Assembly (NCBI RefSeq): GCF_010550245.1
Contig: NZ_JAAGLU010000011.1
Coordinates: 186,001 to 250,000 of the forward strand
Direction: 5' to 3'
DNA from: Streptomyces sp. SID12501
GTDB taxonomy: Bacteria > Actinomycetota > Actinomycetes > Streptomycetales > Streptomycetaceae
Length of the DNA: 64,000 bases
Each line of letters opens with the position of its first letter. Positions within the stretch are counted from its first letter, which is position 1. Positions 16,703 to 24,723 of the stretch are shown one piece after another. The notes beneath the pieces were generated by a model. It worked only from the letters and a program-made list of their open reading frames with translations. It ran no database searches and was not told the origin of the DNA. The position numbers were made by a program, and so were the translations under genes.

Positions 16703-17757
16703 TTGGCACCGTCCTTCACCAGCACGGACTCGTGGTCCGCCCGCTCGACGACATCGATCTGCAGACCCTGCTCGCGCAGGAAGCCGACCGGCACGACGTT
16801 CTCCTCGTAACCGCCCGGCAGTGCGATGCGCATCCGGCCTACCTGCCTGCCTCCGACGGTGTCCATCGCGGCGCCGAGGATCGAGATGTCGATGTTGTAC
16901 GTGCGCGAGAGCTGCGAGATGACGGGCCTGGCCGTCGCGTCGCCGTGGAAGGTGACGTCGATGACCGTGCGGTCGTCCCCGGAGACGTCGCCGCCGACCG
17001 GGAAGAGCGAGGCGGCCAGTTCGGAGCCGGGGGTGGCGAGCAGCTCGCTGACGGTGCCGGACTCGGTGATCCGCCCGTTCTCCATGAGGGCCGCCGAGTC
17101 GCAGATGGACTTGACGACGTCCATCTCGTGCGTGATGAGCAGCACGGTGAGCCCCAACTGCCGGTTCAGGTCGCGCAGCAACTGGAGGACGGAGCGCGTG
17201 GTCTCCGGGTCGAGGGCGCTGGTGGCCTCGTCGGAGAGCAGCACCTTGGGGTCACCTGCCAGGGCGCGGGCGATGCCGACGCGCTGCTTCTGGCCGCCGG
17301 AGAGCTGGGCCGGATAGGCCCTGGCCTTGTCGGAGAGGCCGACGAGGTCGAGCAGCTCCAGCGCCTTGCGGGACCGCTCCCTGCCCGACGTACCGAGGAT
17401 TTCGAGCGGCAGCTCGACGTTGTCCTGGACGGTACGGGTGGAGAGCAGGTTGAAGTGCTGGAAGACCATGCCGATACGGCTGCGCGCCCGGCGCAGTTCC
17501 CGGCCCGCCCTGGCTCCGCTCCCGGCCAGGGCGGTGAGGTCCTGCCCGGCGACGGTGACCGTGCCCGCGGTGGGGCGTTCCAGGAGGTTGACGCAGCGGA
17601 TGAGCGAGGACTTGCCGGCGCCGGACTGGCCGATGACGCCGTACACCTCCCCTTCGCGGACGTGCAGGTCGACGCCGTCGAGGGCGGTGACTTCACGACC
17701 GCGCGAGCGGTAGACCTTCGTGAGGCCGGACGTGGTGATCACAGGGGTTTCCGTCAC
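16699..17757 (-). CDS. metN: Methionine ABC transporter ATP-binding protein with NIL domain
   Basis: A 352-residue ATPase. Walker A GQSGAGKSSL, signature LSGGQKQRVGIARAL, Walker B VLLSDEATSALDP and switch ITHEMDVV are all present. Residues about 265-345 form the NIL domain that binds methionine and shuts the transporter down when the internal pool is high. It heads metN-metI-metQ. The 416-base 5' region carries a small hairpin (17841-17862) but I could not recognise a SAM riboswitch in it. Confidence 0.96.
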   Translation of the reverse strand: MTETPVITTSGLTKVYRSRGREVTALDGVDLHVREGEVYGVIGQSGAGKSSLIRCVNLLERPTAGTVTVAGQDLTALAGSGARAGRELRRARSRIGMVFQHFNLLSTRTVQDNVELPLEILGTSGRERSRKALELLDLVGLSDKARAYPAQLSGGQKQRVGIARALAGDPKVLLSDEATSALDPETTRSVLQLLRDLNRQLGLTVLLITHEMDVVKSICDSAALMENGRITESGTVSELLATPGSELAASLFPVGGDVSGDDRTVIDVTFHGDATARPVISQLSRTYNIDISILGAAMDTVGGRQVGRMRIALPGGYEENVVPVGFLREQGLQIDVVERADHESVLVKDGAK

Positions 17758-18173
17758 TGTCGAGTGCGCGGGCGTGGGTGTGCCCGGACGCGGGAAGAGG
17801 ATGTGCGCGGCACGGACCGGTCACGTACGCGAATGCCGGTGTATGAGTCGGAGGAGTCATACGGCTGCGGCGCACGGACATGCCACGGCGGCTCGCTTCG
17901 GGGCGCGAGGCTCAGGGGTGGTGCGAGGGCCCTCTAGAAGGCGCACATTCGACACGTACAACGAGCACCGGGCGTCAGGGTCGCCTCGGTCGCAGGAGTG
18001 CGGCTGCGCGTCGTGGTCATGCGATCAGTAAAGCAGACGTATGGGCGAGGCCAAGAATGCCCGTCTCATGTCTGTCCATATTCCGGACAGGCCCGCTCCA
18101 CGGCAGTGATCTCGAGGCGCGACTCCACGGGGCCGACCGCACCAGGCATTTTGAGCCGTAATAGGGTCGCGGC
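17758..18173. promoter_or_regulatory. Divergent intergenic region between metN and a small membrane-protein gene
   Basis: No gene is supported in these 416 bases. On the metN side there is an inverted repeat GTATGA/TCATAC (17841-17846 with 17857-17862) about 85-105 bases before metN. On the other side lies a perfect 6-bp inverted repeat CTGTCC/GGACAG (18072-18090) with a 7-base AT-containing spacer, and TAGGGT six bases before the ATG at 18174, a placement that suits a leaderless transcript. Confidence 0.5.
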
Positions 18174-18533
18174 ATGCTTGATGCCCTGACGGTCGCTACC
18201 GCCGTCGCCGCTCTCGCGCTCGCCGCCTGGTGCGGCTGGGCCGCCTCTCGCGATCAGCCCACCAAGGACTGGCACTTCATCGGCATGGGCGTGGTGACCG
18301 TGCTCACCGTGGTCCAGCTGGTGGTCGGCATCGTCCAGCTCGCACGAGGCGAGAAGCCGGAGCAGGGTACGACGATCTTCGTGGCGTATCTGCTGGGCGC
18401 GTTGGCATGCGTGCCGGTGACGGGGTTCATGTCGCTGGCGGAGCGCACCCGTTGGGGTTCGGTGACGGTTGCCGCCGGCGGTGTGGTGCTGGCCGTGCTG
18501 GAAGTGCGGCTCTATGACATCTGGGGAGGGTGA
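18174..18533 (+). CDS. Small integral membrane protein (four helices), unknown function
   Basis: A 119-residue protein with four hydrophobic segments: ALTVATAVAALALAAWCGW, FIGMGVVTVLTVVQLVVGIV, IFVAYLLGALACVPVTGFM and VTVAAGGVVLAVLEVRL. No ribosome site is seen; a TAGGGT hexamer ends only six bases before the ATG, so translation may be leaderless. The following gene starts one base after the stop codon, so the two form an operon. I do not recognise a family. Confidence 0.8.
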   Translation: MLDALTVATAVAALALAAWCGWAASRDQPTKDWHFIGMGVVTVLTVVQLVVGIVQLARGEKPEQGTTIFVAYLLGALACVPVTGFMSLAERTRWGSVTVAAGGVVLAVLEVRLYDIWGG

Positions 18534-18534
18534 G

Positions 18535-18954
18535 ATGGCCACGACCGAGAAGACACGGCTCATCAGCGGGCCGGGCACGCTGCTGGTCTGGCTGTACGGC
18601 GTGATGGTCGTCGGCGCGGTGTCGCGGTCCGCCGTGCAGATCTCGACCGAGTTCGGCCATGCGCCGCTCGCCTACTCGCTGTCGGCTGTCGCCGGTGTGG
18701 TGTACGGGTTCATCACGTACTCGCTGGTGCGGGGTGGGGAGAGAGCACGTCGCGCTGCGCTGGTCTGTTGCGCCGGGGAGCTTGTCGGGGTGTTGGTCGT
18801 GGGTACGTGGACCTTGGTCGAGCCGTCCGCGTTTCCCGACTCGACCGTGTGGTCCGACTACGGGATGGGGTACCTGTTCATTCCGGTACTGCTGCCCATC
18901 TCCGCCATGTACTGGTTGCGCCACGCGCGTGCGCCTCAGGGGGAGGTTGGCTGA
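18535..18954 (+). CDS. Integral membrane protein, unknown function
   Basis: A 139-residue protein with four likely membrane helices (TLLVWLYGVMVVGAVSRSAV, LSAVAGVVYGFITYSLV, ALVCCAGELVGVLVVGTWTL, YLFIPVLLPISAMYWL). GGGGAGGGTGAG upstream serves as the ribosome site and overlaps the end of the previous gene. Together the pair may form a two-subunit membrane complex, which is inference from coupling only. The downstream gene is convergent. Confidence 0.82.
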   Translation: MATTEKTRLISGPGTLLVWLYGVMVVGAVSRSAVQISTEFGHAPLAYSLSAVAGVVYGFITYSLVRGGERARRAALVCCAGELVGVLVVGTWTLVEPSAFPDSTVWSDYGMGYLFIPVLLPISAMYWLRHARAPQGEVG

Positions 18955-18980
18955 GGTTGTTGCGCGACCGCAGGCCACTT

Positions 18981-19036
18981 GTGGCTGGTCGCGCCCACGC
19001 GGCGGAGCCGCACATTCAACACAGCCCCGCGCTCCT
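18981..19036. repeat. Interspersed repeat family 1, copy A
   Basis: Sequence of the type gtggctggtcgcgcccacg - cggcggagccgca - acagccccgcgc, shared with copies at 22.5, 25.8, 34.6 and 53.1 kb. It lies in the gap between two convergent genes. Confidence 0.8.
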
Positions 19037-19043
19037 CACAGCA

Positions 19044-19541
19044 TCAGGCCGTTGCCGCGTACGTCCCCGCCGGCTTTTCCAGGACGATCATCGGTACGCC
19101 GTCGGTGCCCTTGTCCGTGCCCACCGTTTCGTAGCCGACGCGGCGGTACAGGCGCAGGCCCTTGTCGCTGCGGTGGCCCGTGCTGAGGCGGAACCTCTTG
19201 GCACCGCGTTCCTCCGCGAGTGCCGACTCGGCCGCGCGCAGGAGGCGGGCGCCGATGCCGTGGCCCTGGAGGCGTGGGTGGACGCAGAGCTTGCCGATGG
19301 CCGCCGTGCCGTCGGGGTTCGGCGTGCCGCGCACCGAGCCGACCACCTCTTCGCCCAGGCGGGCCACGAAGACGCAGTCCGTGCCGACTTCCTCCCGCAC
19401 GGAGTCCAGGGTCTGGACGAGCGGATCGATCCGGTAGTTGCCGTACAGAGCGGCCTCGCTCTGGAAGCACAGGTACTGCAACCGGAAGATCTGTTCGACG
19501 TCCCGTTCCGTCGCCACGGAGATGGTCACGCTCATGCCCAT
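19044..19541 (-). CDS. GNAT-family N-acetyltransferase
   Basis: About 165 residues with the GNAT core: VTISVATERDVEQIFRLQY at the start, VGSVRGTPNPDGTAAIGKLCVHPRLQGHGIGARLL (strand 4 and the Q/R-x-x-G-x-G acetyl-CoA loop), and GLRLYRRVGYETVG near the end. The acceptor cannot be told. ATG at 19541 was taken because GGGAGG lies about ten bases upstream; 19535 and 19562 are alternatives. It is followed by repeat copy A at its 3' end. Confidence 0.86.
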   Translation of the reverse strand: MGMSVTISVATERDVEQIFRLQYLCFQSEAALYGNYRIDPLVQTLDSVREEVGTDCVFVARLGEEVVGSVRGTPNPDGTAAIGKLCVHPRLQGHGIGARLLRAAESALAEERGAKRFRLSTGHRSDKGLRLYRRVGYETVGTDKGTDGVPMIVLEKPAGTYAATA

Positions 19542-19586
19542 GTGTGCACGCCTCCCGCTCACCTGCTCAGTCGTATGTCCTCACTC

Positions 19587-20093
19587 CTATCCCCGTGCTT
19601 CGCGGGCCGCAACCTCCGGCGTCAGCAAACGACGGAGACATCCCAGGCATCTGGAACGTTCCGGACCAAGACTTCCCTGTGAGATACCCAACTCCCCCGC
19701 GATTTCCCGGTAGGTGAGGTCCTTGGGCGACAGCAGCGCCTCCAGCAGGCTCGGGCAGCGGCCGGGCAGCCTGCGTACCGCGTCACGCAGGGCACGGTGC
19801 CGGGCGGCCGTGAGGGCGAGCTGCTCGGGGCCCGGTCCCTCGTCGGCCGCCGGCGGGTCGCCGTAAGGCCGTTCGATGCGGGCGGTACGGCGACTGCGGC
19901 GGGCCTCGGAGCGGACGGCCCGGCGGAGCCAGTTCCGCGGATCGGCCGGCGGGCCGTCCGAGTCGAGACGTTCCAGGAGGCGGAGCAGGACAGCCTGTTC
20001 CAGGTCGCTCGGCTCCGCGCCGTAGGCATATGCCTCCGCCGAGGCCTCGGCGGCGAGCAGGGGACGCAGGTCGGAAACCAAGTCATGGGTCAT
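19587..20093 (-). CDS. RNA polymerase sigma-70-like factor (ECF-type), short
   Basis: A protein of about 168 residues. The C-terminal third contains a sigma region-4 helix-turn-helix (LTYREIAGELGISQGSLG followed by RCLGCLRRLL), preceded by ALRDAVRRLPGRCPSLLEALL, the usual lead-in. The N-terminal part has a region-2-like DLEQAVLLRLLERL segment and basic RNWLRRAVRSEARRSRR. No anti-sigma gene is adjacent. Whether it is a true initiating sigma factor or a sigma-derived regulator is uncertain because region 2 is degenerate. The start could be ATG 20093 or GTG 20102; no ribosome site decides it. Confidence 0.75.
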   Translation of the reverse strand: MTHDLVSDLRPLLAAEASAEAYAYGAEPSDLEQAVLLRLLERLDSDGPPADPRNWLRRAVRSEARRSRRTARIERPYGDPPAADEGPGPEQLALTAARHRALRDAVRRLPGRCPSLLEALLSPKDLTYREIAGELGISQGSLGPERSRCLGCLRRLLTPEVAAREARG

Positions 20094-20137
20094 ATGCGGC
20101 ACGACGCGACCGCCCCGGCGGGAGGTTGCCGGAACGG

Positions 20138-20157
20138 CCGGTTGTCACCCCAACCGG
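20138..20157 (-). terminator. Weak hairpin after glpQ
   Basis: CCGGTTG/CAACCGG with a six-base loop, flanked by further complementary GC bases, just 3' of glpQ and 5' of the sigma-like gene. There is no T run, so the terminator role is tentative. Confidence 0.35.
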
Positions 20158-20214
20158 GGCCGGGCGTTCAGCCGTTGACGAGGCCCCTCGGTCGTCTCGG
20201 TCGCCTCAGCCGTC

Positions 20215-21423
20215 TCAGTCGTTCAGGAAGTCCGCGCGGGCCAGCACACCCGTGTCCGCGTTGTCCGTGAAGACTCCGTCGATACCCGTCGCGAAGTACG
20301 TCCGGTACGCCCCGAAGACGTCCCCGTAGGCGTCCACGTCCGTGCCCTTGCGGAAGTTCGCCGGCAGGAAGGGGTTCTCGTTGCGCATGGTGTACGGGTG
20401 CAGGATCAGGCCCGCCTTGTGCGCGTCCGCGACCAGGGTGGTCGGTGAGGTGAGCGCGCCCGTCGAGTCCTTGGGGATGACAAGGTCGAGGGTCGGGCCG
20501 ATGCCCTGCGCGTACGAGGCGATCTCCTTCAGACCGGCCGGCTTGATCAGGTCGGCGACCGTACGGGGGTCGCCGGCCGTCACGAAGTCCCAGGGGCGGC
20601 TGTTCGCGGCCGAGAGGAGCACGACGAGCGGGTTGCCCACCAGCCGGTTCAGCCGCTGGATGCCGGTCGGCTCGAAGGACTGGATGATGACCGGCGAGTT
20701 CTTCTGGTCCTTGCCGTGCTTGCGCAGCACCTTCGCGACCCGCTCCTCCAGGCCCAGGCCGAGGGCCCGGAAGTAGGTGGGGTGCTTGGTCTCGGGGTAG
20801 ATCCAGACCTGCTTGCCGCGCTTGCGGGTCTGCTCGTCCTGCCAGCGGAGGACCTCTTCGAAGGTGGGGATCTCCCAGCGGCCGTCGTAGAGGCTGTTGT
20901 GCGGGCGGTTGGCCGGAATGCGCTCGATCGCGCGCAGTGTCTTCAGCTCGGCGAGCGTGAAGTCCTCGGTGAACCAGCCGGTGAGGGAGACGCCGTCCAG
21001 AACCTTGGTGGTCCTGCGGCTCGCGAACTCGGGGTGGTCGGCGACGTTCGTCGTCCCGCCGATCTCGGGTTCGTGGCGGCAGACGAGGTGACCGTCCTTG
21101 GTGGGGACCAGGTCACCGGCCTCGACGATGTCCGCGCCCAGGTCGAGGGCGAGTTGGTACGACCCGAAGGTGTGCTCCGGGCGGTAACCGCTGGCACCCC
21201 GGTGGCCGATGATCGTCGGTACGGGCAGGCTCTTCAAGCCACCGCCTCCATGCTTCGCGTCCCGGTGCACGGCCTGCCCGGCGTCCTGGGCGTCGGCTCT
21301 CGCCGCGCCGGGCAACCCGACGACCGCGCCGCCCGCACCGAGCATCGCGGCTCCGAGCAGCGTCCGCCGCCCCGTCCCCGCCGACTCCCCCTGCGTATGT
21401 CCGTTCGACTCCAGCGTGCCCAT
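20215..21423 (-). CDS. glpQ: Exported glycerophosphodiester phosphodiesterase
   Basis: A 402-residue secreted enzyme that releases glycerol-3-phosphate from deacylated phospholipids or teichoic acids. A Tat signal (GRRTLLGAAMLGAGG ending PGAARADA) targets it for export folded. The mature part has the GDPD catalytic blocks IIGHRGASGYRPEHTFGSY, ADIVEAGDLVPTKDGHLVCRHEP, VWIYPETKHPTYF and a C-terminal TGIDGVFTDNAD. Note that the usual E-x-D pair reads EAGD rather than ELDV. ATG at 21423 has GGAGAGG upstream. An inverted repeat lies 21-44 bases before the start, suggesting local repression. Confidence 0.93.
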   Translation of the reverse strand: MGTLESNGHTQGESAGTGRRTLLGAAMLGAGGAVVGLPGAARADAQDAGQAVHRDAKHGGGGLKSLPVPTIIGHRGASGYRPEHTFGSYQLALDLGADIVEAGDLVPTKDGHLVCRHEPEIGGTTNVADHPEFASRRTTKVLDGVSLTGWFTEDFTLAELKTLRAIERIPANRPHNSLYDGRWEIPTFEEVLRWQDEQTRKRGKQVWIYPETKHPTYFRALGLGLEERVAKVLRKHGKDQKNSPVIIQSFEPTGIQRLNRLVGNPLVVLLSAANSRPWDFVTAGDPRTVADLIKPAGLKEIASYAQGIGPTLDLVIPKDSTGALTSPTTLVADAHKAGLILHPYTMRNENPFLPANFRKGTDVDAYGDVFGAYRTYFATGIDGVFTDNADTGVLARADFLND

Positions 21424-21760
21424 GAGCGCCTCTCCTGCCGCACCGATCTGTCCAAACGGACCGATCGTAGGTGCGTGTACATGTCGACAGGGAGACCTGG
21501 GACGGAACACGCGGGTCACGCTGGATGTCCGCATCGACTCGGGCGCGGTGGGTACCCGGTCGGTGTGTCCTGTCGACTCGCGCGATCTCCGTCACATTCG
21601 TGGCGGACCGTCACCTGCCCGCAACACCGCGCCACCGCAGGTAAACGCGGGTCAACAGTACGTAAGCAGTCGGTGAACCCGATGTGCGTTACCCCCCGAG
21701 GCGCGAGTATCGTCCTCACCTGCACAGACTTATACCTATCCCTTGACACCGGAGGGCCTG
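21424..21760. promoter_or_regulatory. Divergent glpQ/plsC intergenic region with operator-like palindrome
   Basis: No gene is seen. At 21444-21467 there is an inverted repeat CGATCTGTCC-AAAC-GGACCGATCG with nine of ten arm positions matching, close to the glpQ start. The rest is moderately AT-richer than the genes and should hold the two divergent promoters. Confidence 0.6.
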
Positions 21761-22432
21761 TTGTCCCGCTTCGCGCTCATCAAGGCACTGCTCGGACCGA
21801 TCATGCGCCTGATGTTCCGCCCACGGGTGGAGGGCATGGAGCACATCCCCGGAGACGGCCCGGTGATCCTCGCCGGCAACCACCTCACTTTCATCGACTC
21901 GATGATCCTTCCCCTGGTCTGCGACCGGCAGGTCGTGTTCATCGGCAAGGACGAGTACGTCACCGGCGCGGGGCTCAAGGGTCGCCTCATGGCCTGGTTC
22001 TTCACCGGTGTCGGCATGATCCCGGTCGACCGGGACGGGGCCAACGGCGGTGTCGCGGCGCTGATGACCGGTCGCCGGGTGCTGGAGGAGGGCCGCATGT
22101 TCGGGATCTACCCCGAGGGCACGCGCTCCCCCGACGGCCGCCTCTACCGGGGCCGCACCGGCATCGCCCGGCTGACGCTGATGACGGGCGCGCCTGTCGT
22201 GCCGTTCGCGATGATCGGCACGGACAAGCTGCAGCCCGGCGGGGCGGGGATGCCCCGGCCGGGGCGGGTCACGGTGCGGTTCGGTGAGGCGATGGAGTTC
22301 TCTCGGTACGAGGGGATGGATCGGGACCGGTATGTGCTGCGGGCCGTGACCGACTCGGTGATGACCGAGGTCATGTTGCTGTCCGGGCAGGAGTACGTGG
22401 ATATGTACGCGACGAAGGCGAAGGCCGCGTAA
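21761..22432 (+). CDS. 1-acyl-sn-glycerol-3-phosphate acyltransferase family protein (PlsC-like)
   Basis: A 223-residue membrane-associated acyltransferase. The catalytic H-x4-D is in GNHLTFID, the substrate-binding block is IYPEGTRSPDGRLYRGRTG, and the downstream VVPFAMIGTDKLQP is also typical. It would acylate lysophosphatidic acid in phospholipid synthesis, though several paralogues exist in streptomycetes. I chose the TTG at 21761 because GGAGG stands five bases before it; the in-frame TTG at 21743 lies upstream of that ribosome site. It is divergent from glpQ, which degrades phospholipid head groups, so the two may be related in function. Confidence 0.9.
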   Translation: MSRFALIKALLGPIMRLMFRPRVEGMEHIPGDGPVILAGNHLTFIDSMILPLVCDRQVVFIGKDEYVTGAGLKGRLMAWFFTGVGMIPVDRDGANGGVAALMTGRRVLEEGRMFGIYPEGTRSPDGRLYRGRTGIARLTLMTGAPVVPFAMIGTDKLQPGGAGMPRPGRVTVRFGEAMEFSRYEGMDRDRYVLRAVTDSVMTEVMLLSGQEYVDMYATKAKAA

Positions 22433-22454
22433 CGGGGGCTGCGGGTTGTTCGTC

Positions 22455-22532
22455 GGGTGCGGGTCCGCTGTGGCTTGTCGCGCCCCGCCGCGGAGCCGCA
22501 GATAGATACAGCCCCGCGCCCCTAAGGGGCGC
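22455..22532. repeat. Interspersed repeat family 1, copy B
   Basis: Reads gggtgcgggtccgctgtggc - cggagccgca - acagccccgcgcccctaagg. It fills the gap between the convergent plsC-like and MFS genes, where it may serve as a bidirectional terminator. Confidence 0.8.
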
Positions 22533-22561
22533 CCCAGGCGCCCCTCGTGACCAACGCCCCG

Positions 22562-24094
22562 TCAGGGGTGGTCGCCCCGGCCCTCCAGCCGTTGTCCCTT
22601 CAGCAGTACCCAGGCCGCGCCCGCCGCTGCCAGGAGGACCACCGCGCCCGCGCCCGCTGCCAGGGCGATTCCGTCGGTGAAGGCCTCGCGGGCCGCGTTC
22701 AGCAGGGCCTCTGCGGTGTGCGTCGGCAGGCCTGCCGCTGTCTCCACCGCGCCGCCCAGTGATTCGTGGGCCTCGGGCGGGGTGCCCGGCGGGGCGTCGA
22801 AGTTCCGGTAGGCGCCGGTGACGATCGAGCCGAGCAGGGCGATGCCGAGGGCGGCGCCCAGTTCGTACGCCGTCTCCGACACCGCCGCCGCAGCACCCGC
22901 CTGCTCCTTGGGAACGCTGCCCAGGATGACGTCGGAGGTCACGGTGAACGAGAGGCCCGCGCCCACACCCACGACCAGCAGCGCGGTGCCGAGCAGCGGA
23001 TAGCCGGTCGACCGGTCGACCACGGTGAGCGCCGCCAGGGCCAGGCCGATCGCCGCGAGGCCGCCCGAGACCACGGCCCGTACCGAGTAGCGTCGGGCCG
23101 CCGCACCGGCGAGCAGACCCGCCACCACCGCGCCGATCGCAGCGGGCAGTTCGGCGAGGCCCGCTTCCAACGGCCCCCGGCCCTGCACCAGTTGCAGATA
23201 CTGCGAGAGGAAGAACACCAGCCCGGACAGTCCGAGGATGGTCAACAGGTCGGCGAGTACGGCCCCGCTGAACCCCCGGTCGCGGAACAGCCGCATGTCC
23301 AGGAGGGGTATGGGGAGCGTGAGTTGACGGCGCACGAAGCCGTACAGAGCCGCGCCGCCCAGGGCTGCCGCGCCCAGCGCCGGCCACGAGATGCCGTGTG
23401 ACGCCGCCTCCTTGATGCCGTACACGATGCCGATCATGCCGACGAGCGACAGCACGACGCTTCGCAGGTCCCACGGGCCCGGCGCCGGGTTGCGCGACTC
23501 GGGGAGCAGCTTGATGCCGACGAGGACGAGGACCACCATCACGGGCAGGTTGATCAGGAAGACCGAGCCCCACCAGAAGTGTTCGAGCAGGAAGCCGCCG
23601 ACGACCGGGCCGACCGCGGTACCGGCGGAGGCGGTCGCGCCCCAGATACCGATGGCGAGGCTGCGTTCGCGCGGGTCGTGGAAGAGGTTGCGGATCAGGG
23701 CGAGCGTGGCCGGCATCAGGGTCGCACCCGCGACACCGAGCAGCGCCCGCGCCAGAATCAGCAACTCCGGTGTCGTCGCATAGGCGTTGAGCACCGACAG
23801 CGCGCCGAACGCGGTCGCGCCGAACAGCAGCAGCCGCTTGCGGCCGATGCGGTCGCCGAGACTGCCCATGGAGACGAGCAGGCCCGCGATGACGAACGAG
23901 TAGACGTCGCCTATCCACAGCAACTGGTTGCCGGACGGCTTCAGGTCCTCGCTGATGTAGGGGGTCGCGAGACCGAGAACGGTCGCGTCGACGGCCACCA
24001 GCAGCACGGCCAGCACGAGGACGGACAGCGCGAGCCAGCGGCCCGGACGCTTTCCTTCCTCCGTCGCGTGGGCCGGCTGCAGGGTGCTGGTCAT
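22562..24094 (-). CDS. MFS drug exporter, DHA2 (14-helix) family
   Basis: A 510-residue proton-driven exporter. The 14 hydrophobic segments, motif A in GSLGDRIGRKRLLLFG, motif C-like ATASAGTAVGPVVGGFLL and the early LVAVDATVLGLATPYI (motif D1) place it in the DHA2 group that exports drugs, dyes and own antibiotics. It starts four bases inside the end of the TetR gene (overlap 24091-24094), so regulator and pump are one operon. An operator-like palindrome lies before the regulator. Substrate unknown. Confidence 0.94.
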   Translation of the reverse strand: MTSTLQPAHATEEGKRPGRWLALSVLVLAVLLVAVDATVLGLATPYISEDLKPSGNQLLWIGDVYSFVIAGLLVSMGSLGDRIGRKRLLLFGATAFGALSVLNAYATTPELLILARALLGVAGATLMPATLALIRNLFHDPRERSLAIGIWGATASAGTAVGPVVGGFLLEHFWWGSVFLINLPVMVVLVLVGIKLLPESRNPAPGPWDLRSVVLSLVGMIGIVYGIKEAASHGISWPALGAAALGGAALYGFVRRQLTLPIPLLDMRLFRDRGFSGAVLADLLTILGLSGLVFFLSQYLQLVQGRGPLEAGLAELPAAIGAVVAGLLAGAAARRYSVRAVVSGGLAAIGLALAALTVVDRSTGYPLLGTALLVVGVGAGLSFTVTSDVILGSVPKEQAGAAAAVSETAYELGAALGIALLGSIVTGAYRNFDAPPGTPPEAHESLGGAVETAAGLPTHTAEALLNAAREAFTDGIALAAGAGAVVLLAAAGAAWVLLKGQRLEGRGDHP

Positions 24095-24642
24095 GATTCC
24101 TCTCTCCGTAGCGCGCCGCCGAGCAACAGCTCGACGATCATGTGGTTGAAGTCCTTGGGGGCACCCTTGCCGCTCTGCACCATCCAGGCCCCGGAGGCCA
24201 ACAGGCCGAACAGGGCTTCAGTGAGCCAGGCGGGTGTCAGGTCGATACGGAACTCGCCGTTCTGCTGTCCGCGCCGGAACAACGCGGAGATCCGGGCGTC
24301 GGTCCGGGCCCAGCCGTCGTTCTGTTCCTCGCCCTCGAACAGTTGGTTCTCCGTGTAGAGAAAGCTGAGCAGCCCCGCGGCAGGCTCGATCTCACGCACG
24401 AGGCGCCGTACGGCATCGCTCGCCGCCCCCTCTTCCAGGCGGGCGGCATCGAGCGCCGCCTCGCACTCCTTGATGCCGAGCGACTCCAGTGCCCGCACAA
24501 GCGCGTCACGCCCGGCGAAGAGGCGGTGCAGCGTGGCCCGGCTTATCCCGGATGTTCTGGCGACCTCGTCCATGGTGGACGTGGATTTCCGGGTGAGGAG
24601 GGCGGCTGCGCTGCGCAGCACGTGTTCACGATCGACAGCCAT
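24091..24642 (-). CDS. TetR-family transcriptional repressor of the MFS exporter
   Basis: A 183-residue regulator. The N-terminal helix-turn-helix reads AAALLTRKSTSTMDEVARTSGISRATLHRLFAGRDALVRAL; the rest is the helical ligand-binding domain with no recognisable signature. It precedes and overlaps the exporter gene, so the likely loop is ligand binding, release of the operator and pump expression. No ribosome site is visible and a TAGTGT hexamer ends ten bases before the ATG, so the transcript may be leaderless. A half-operator even overlaps the start codon. Confidence 0.92.
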   Translation of the reverse strand: MAVDREHVLRSAAALLTRKSTSTMDEVARTSGISRATLHRLFAGRDALVRALESLGIKECEAALDAARLEEGAASDAVRRLVREIEPAAGLLSFLYTENQLFEGEEQNDGWARTDARISALFRRGQQNGEFRIDLTPAWLTEALFGLLASGAWMVQSGKGAPKDFNHMIVELLLGGALRREES

Positions 24643-24680
24643 GAGACAACACTAGACCATATGAGACATGATTGTCTCAT
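24641..24680. promoter_or_regulatory. TetR operator and half-site
   Basis: A perfect inverted repeat ATGAGACA-TGAT-TGTCTCAT (24661-24680) and a further half-site ATGAGACA at 24641-24648 overlapping the regulator start. Eight-base arms with a short spacer are typical of TetR-family sites, and binding here would block the regulator-exporter promoter. Confidence 0.8.
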
Positions 24681-24723
24681 CCAAGGCACGTGCGTATCAG
24701 GGCTGCTCGTTCAGCGAAGTGCC

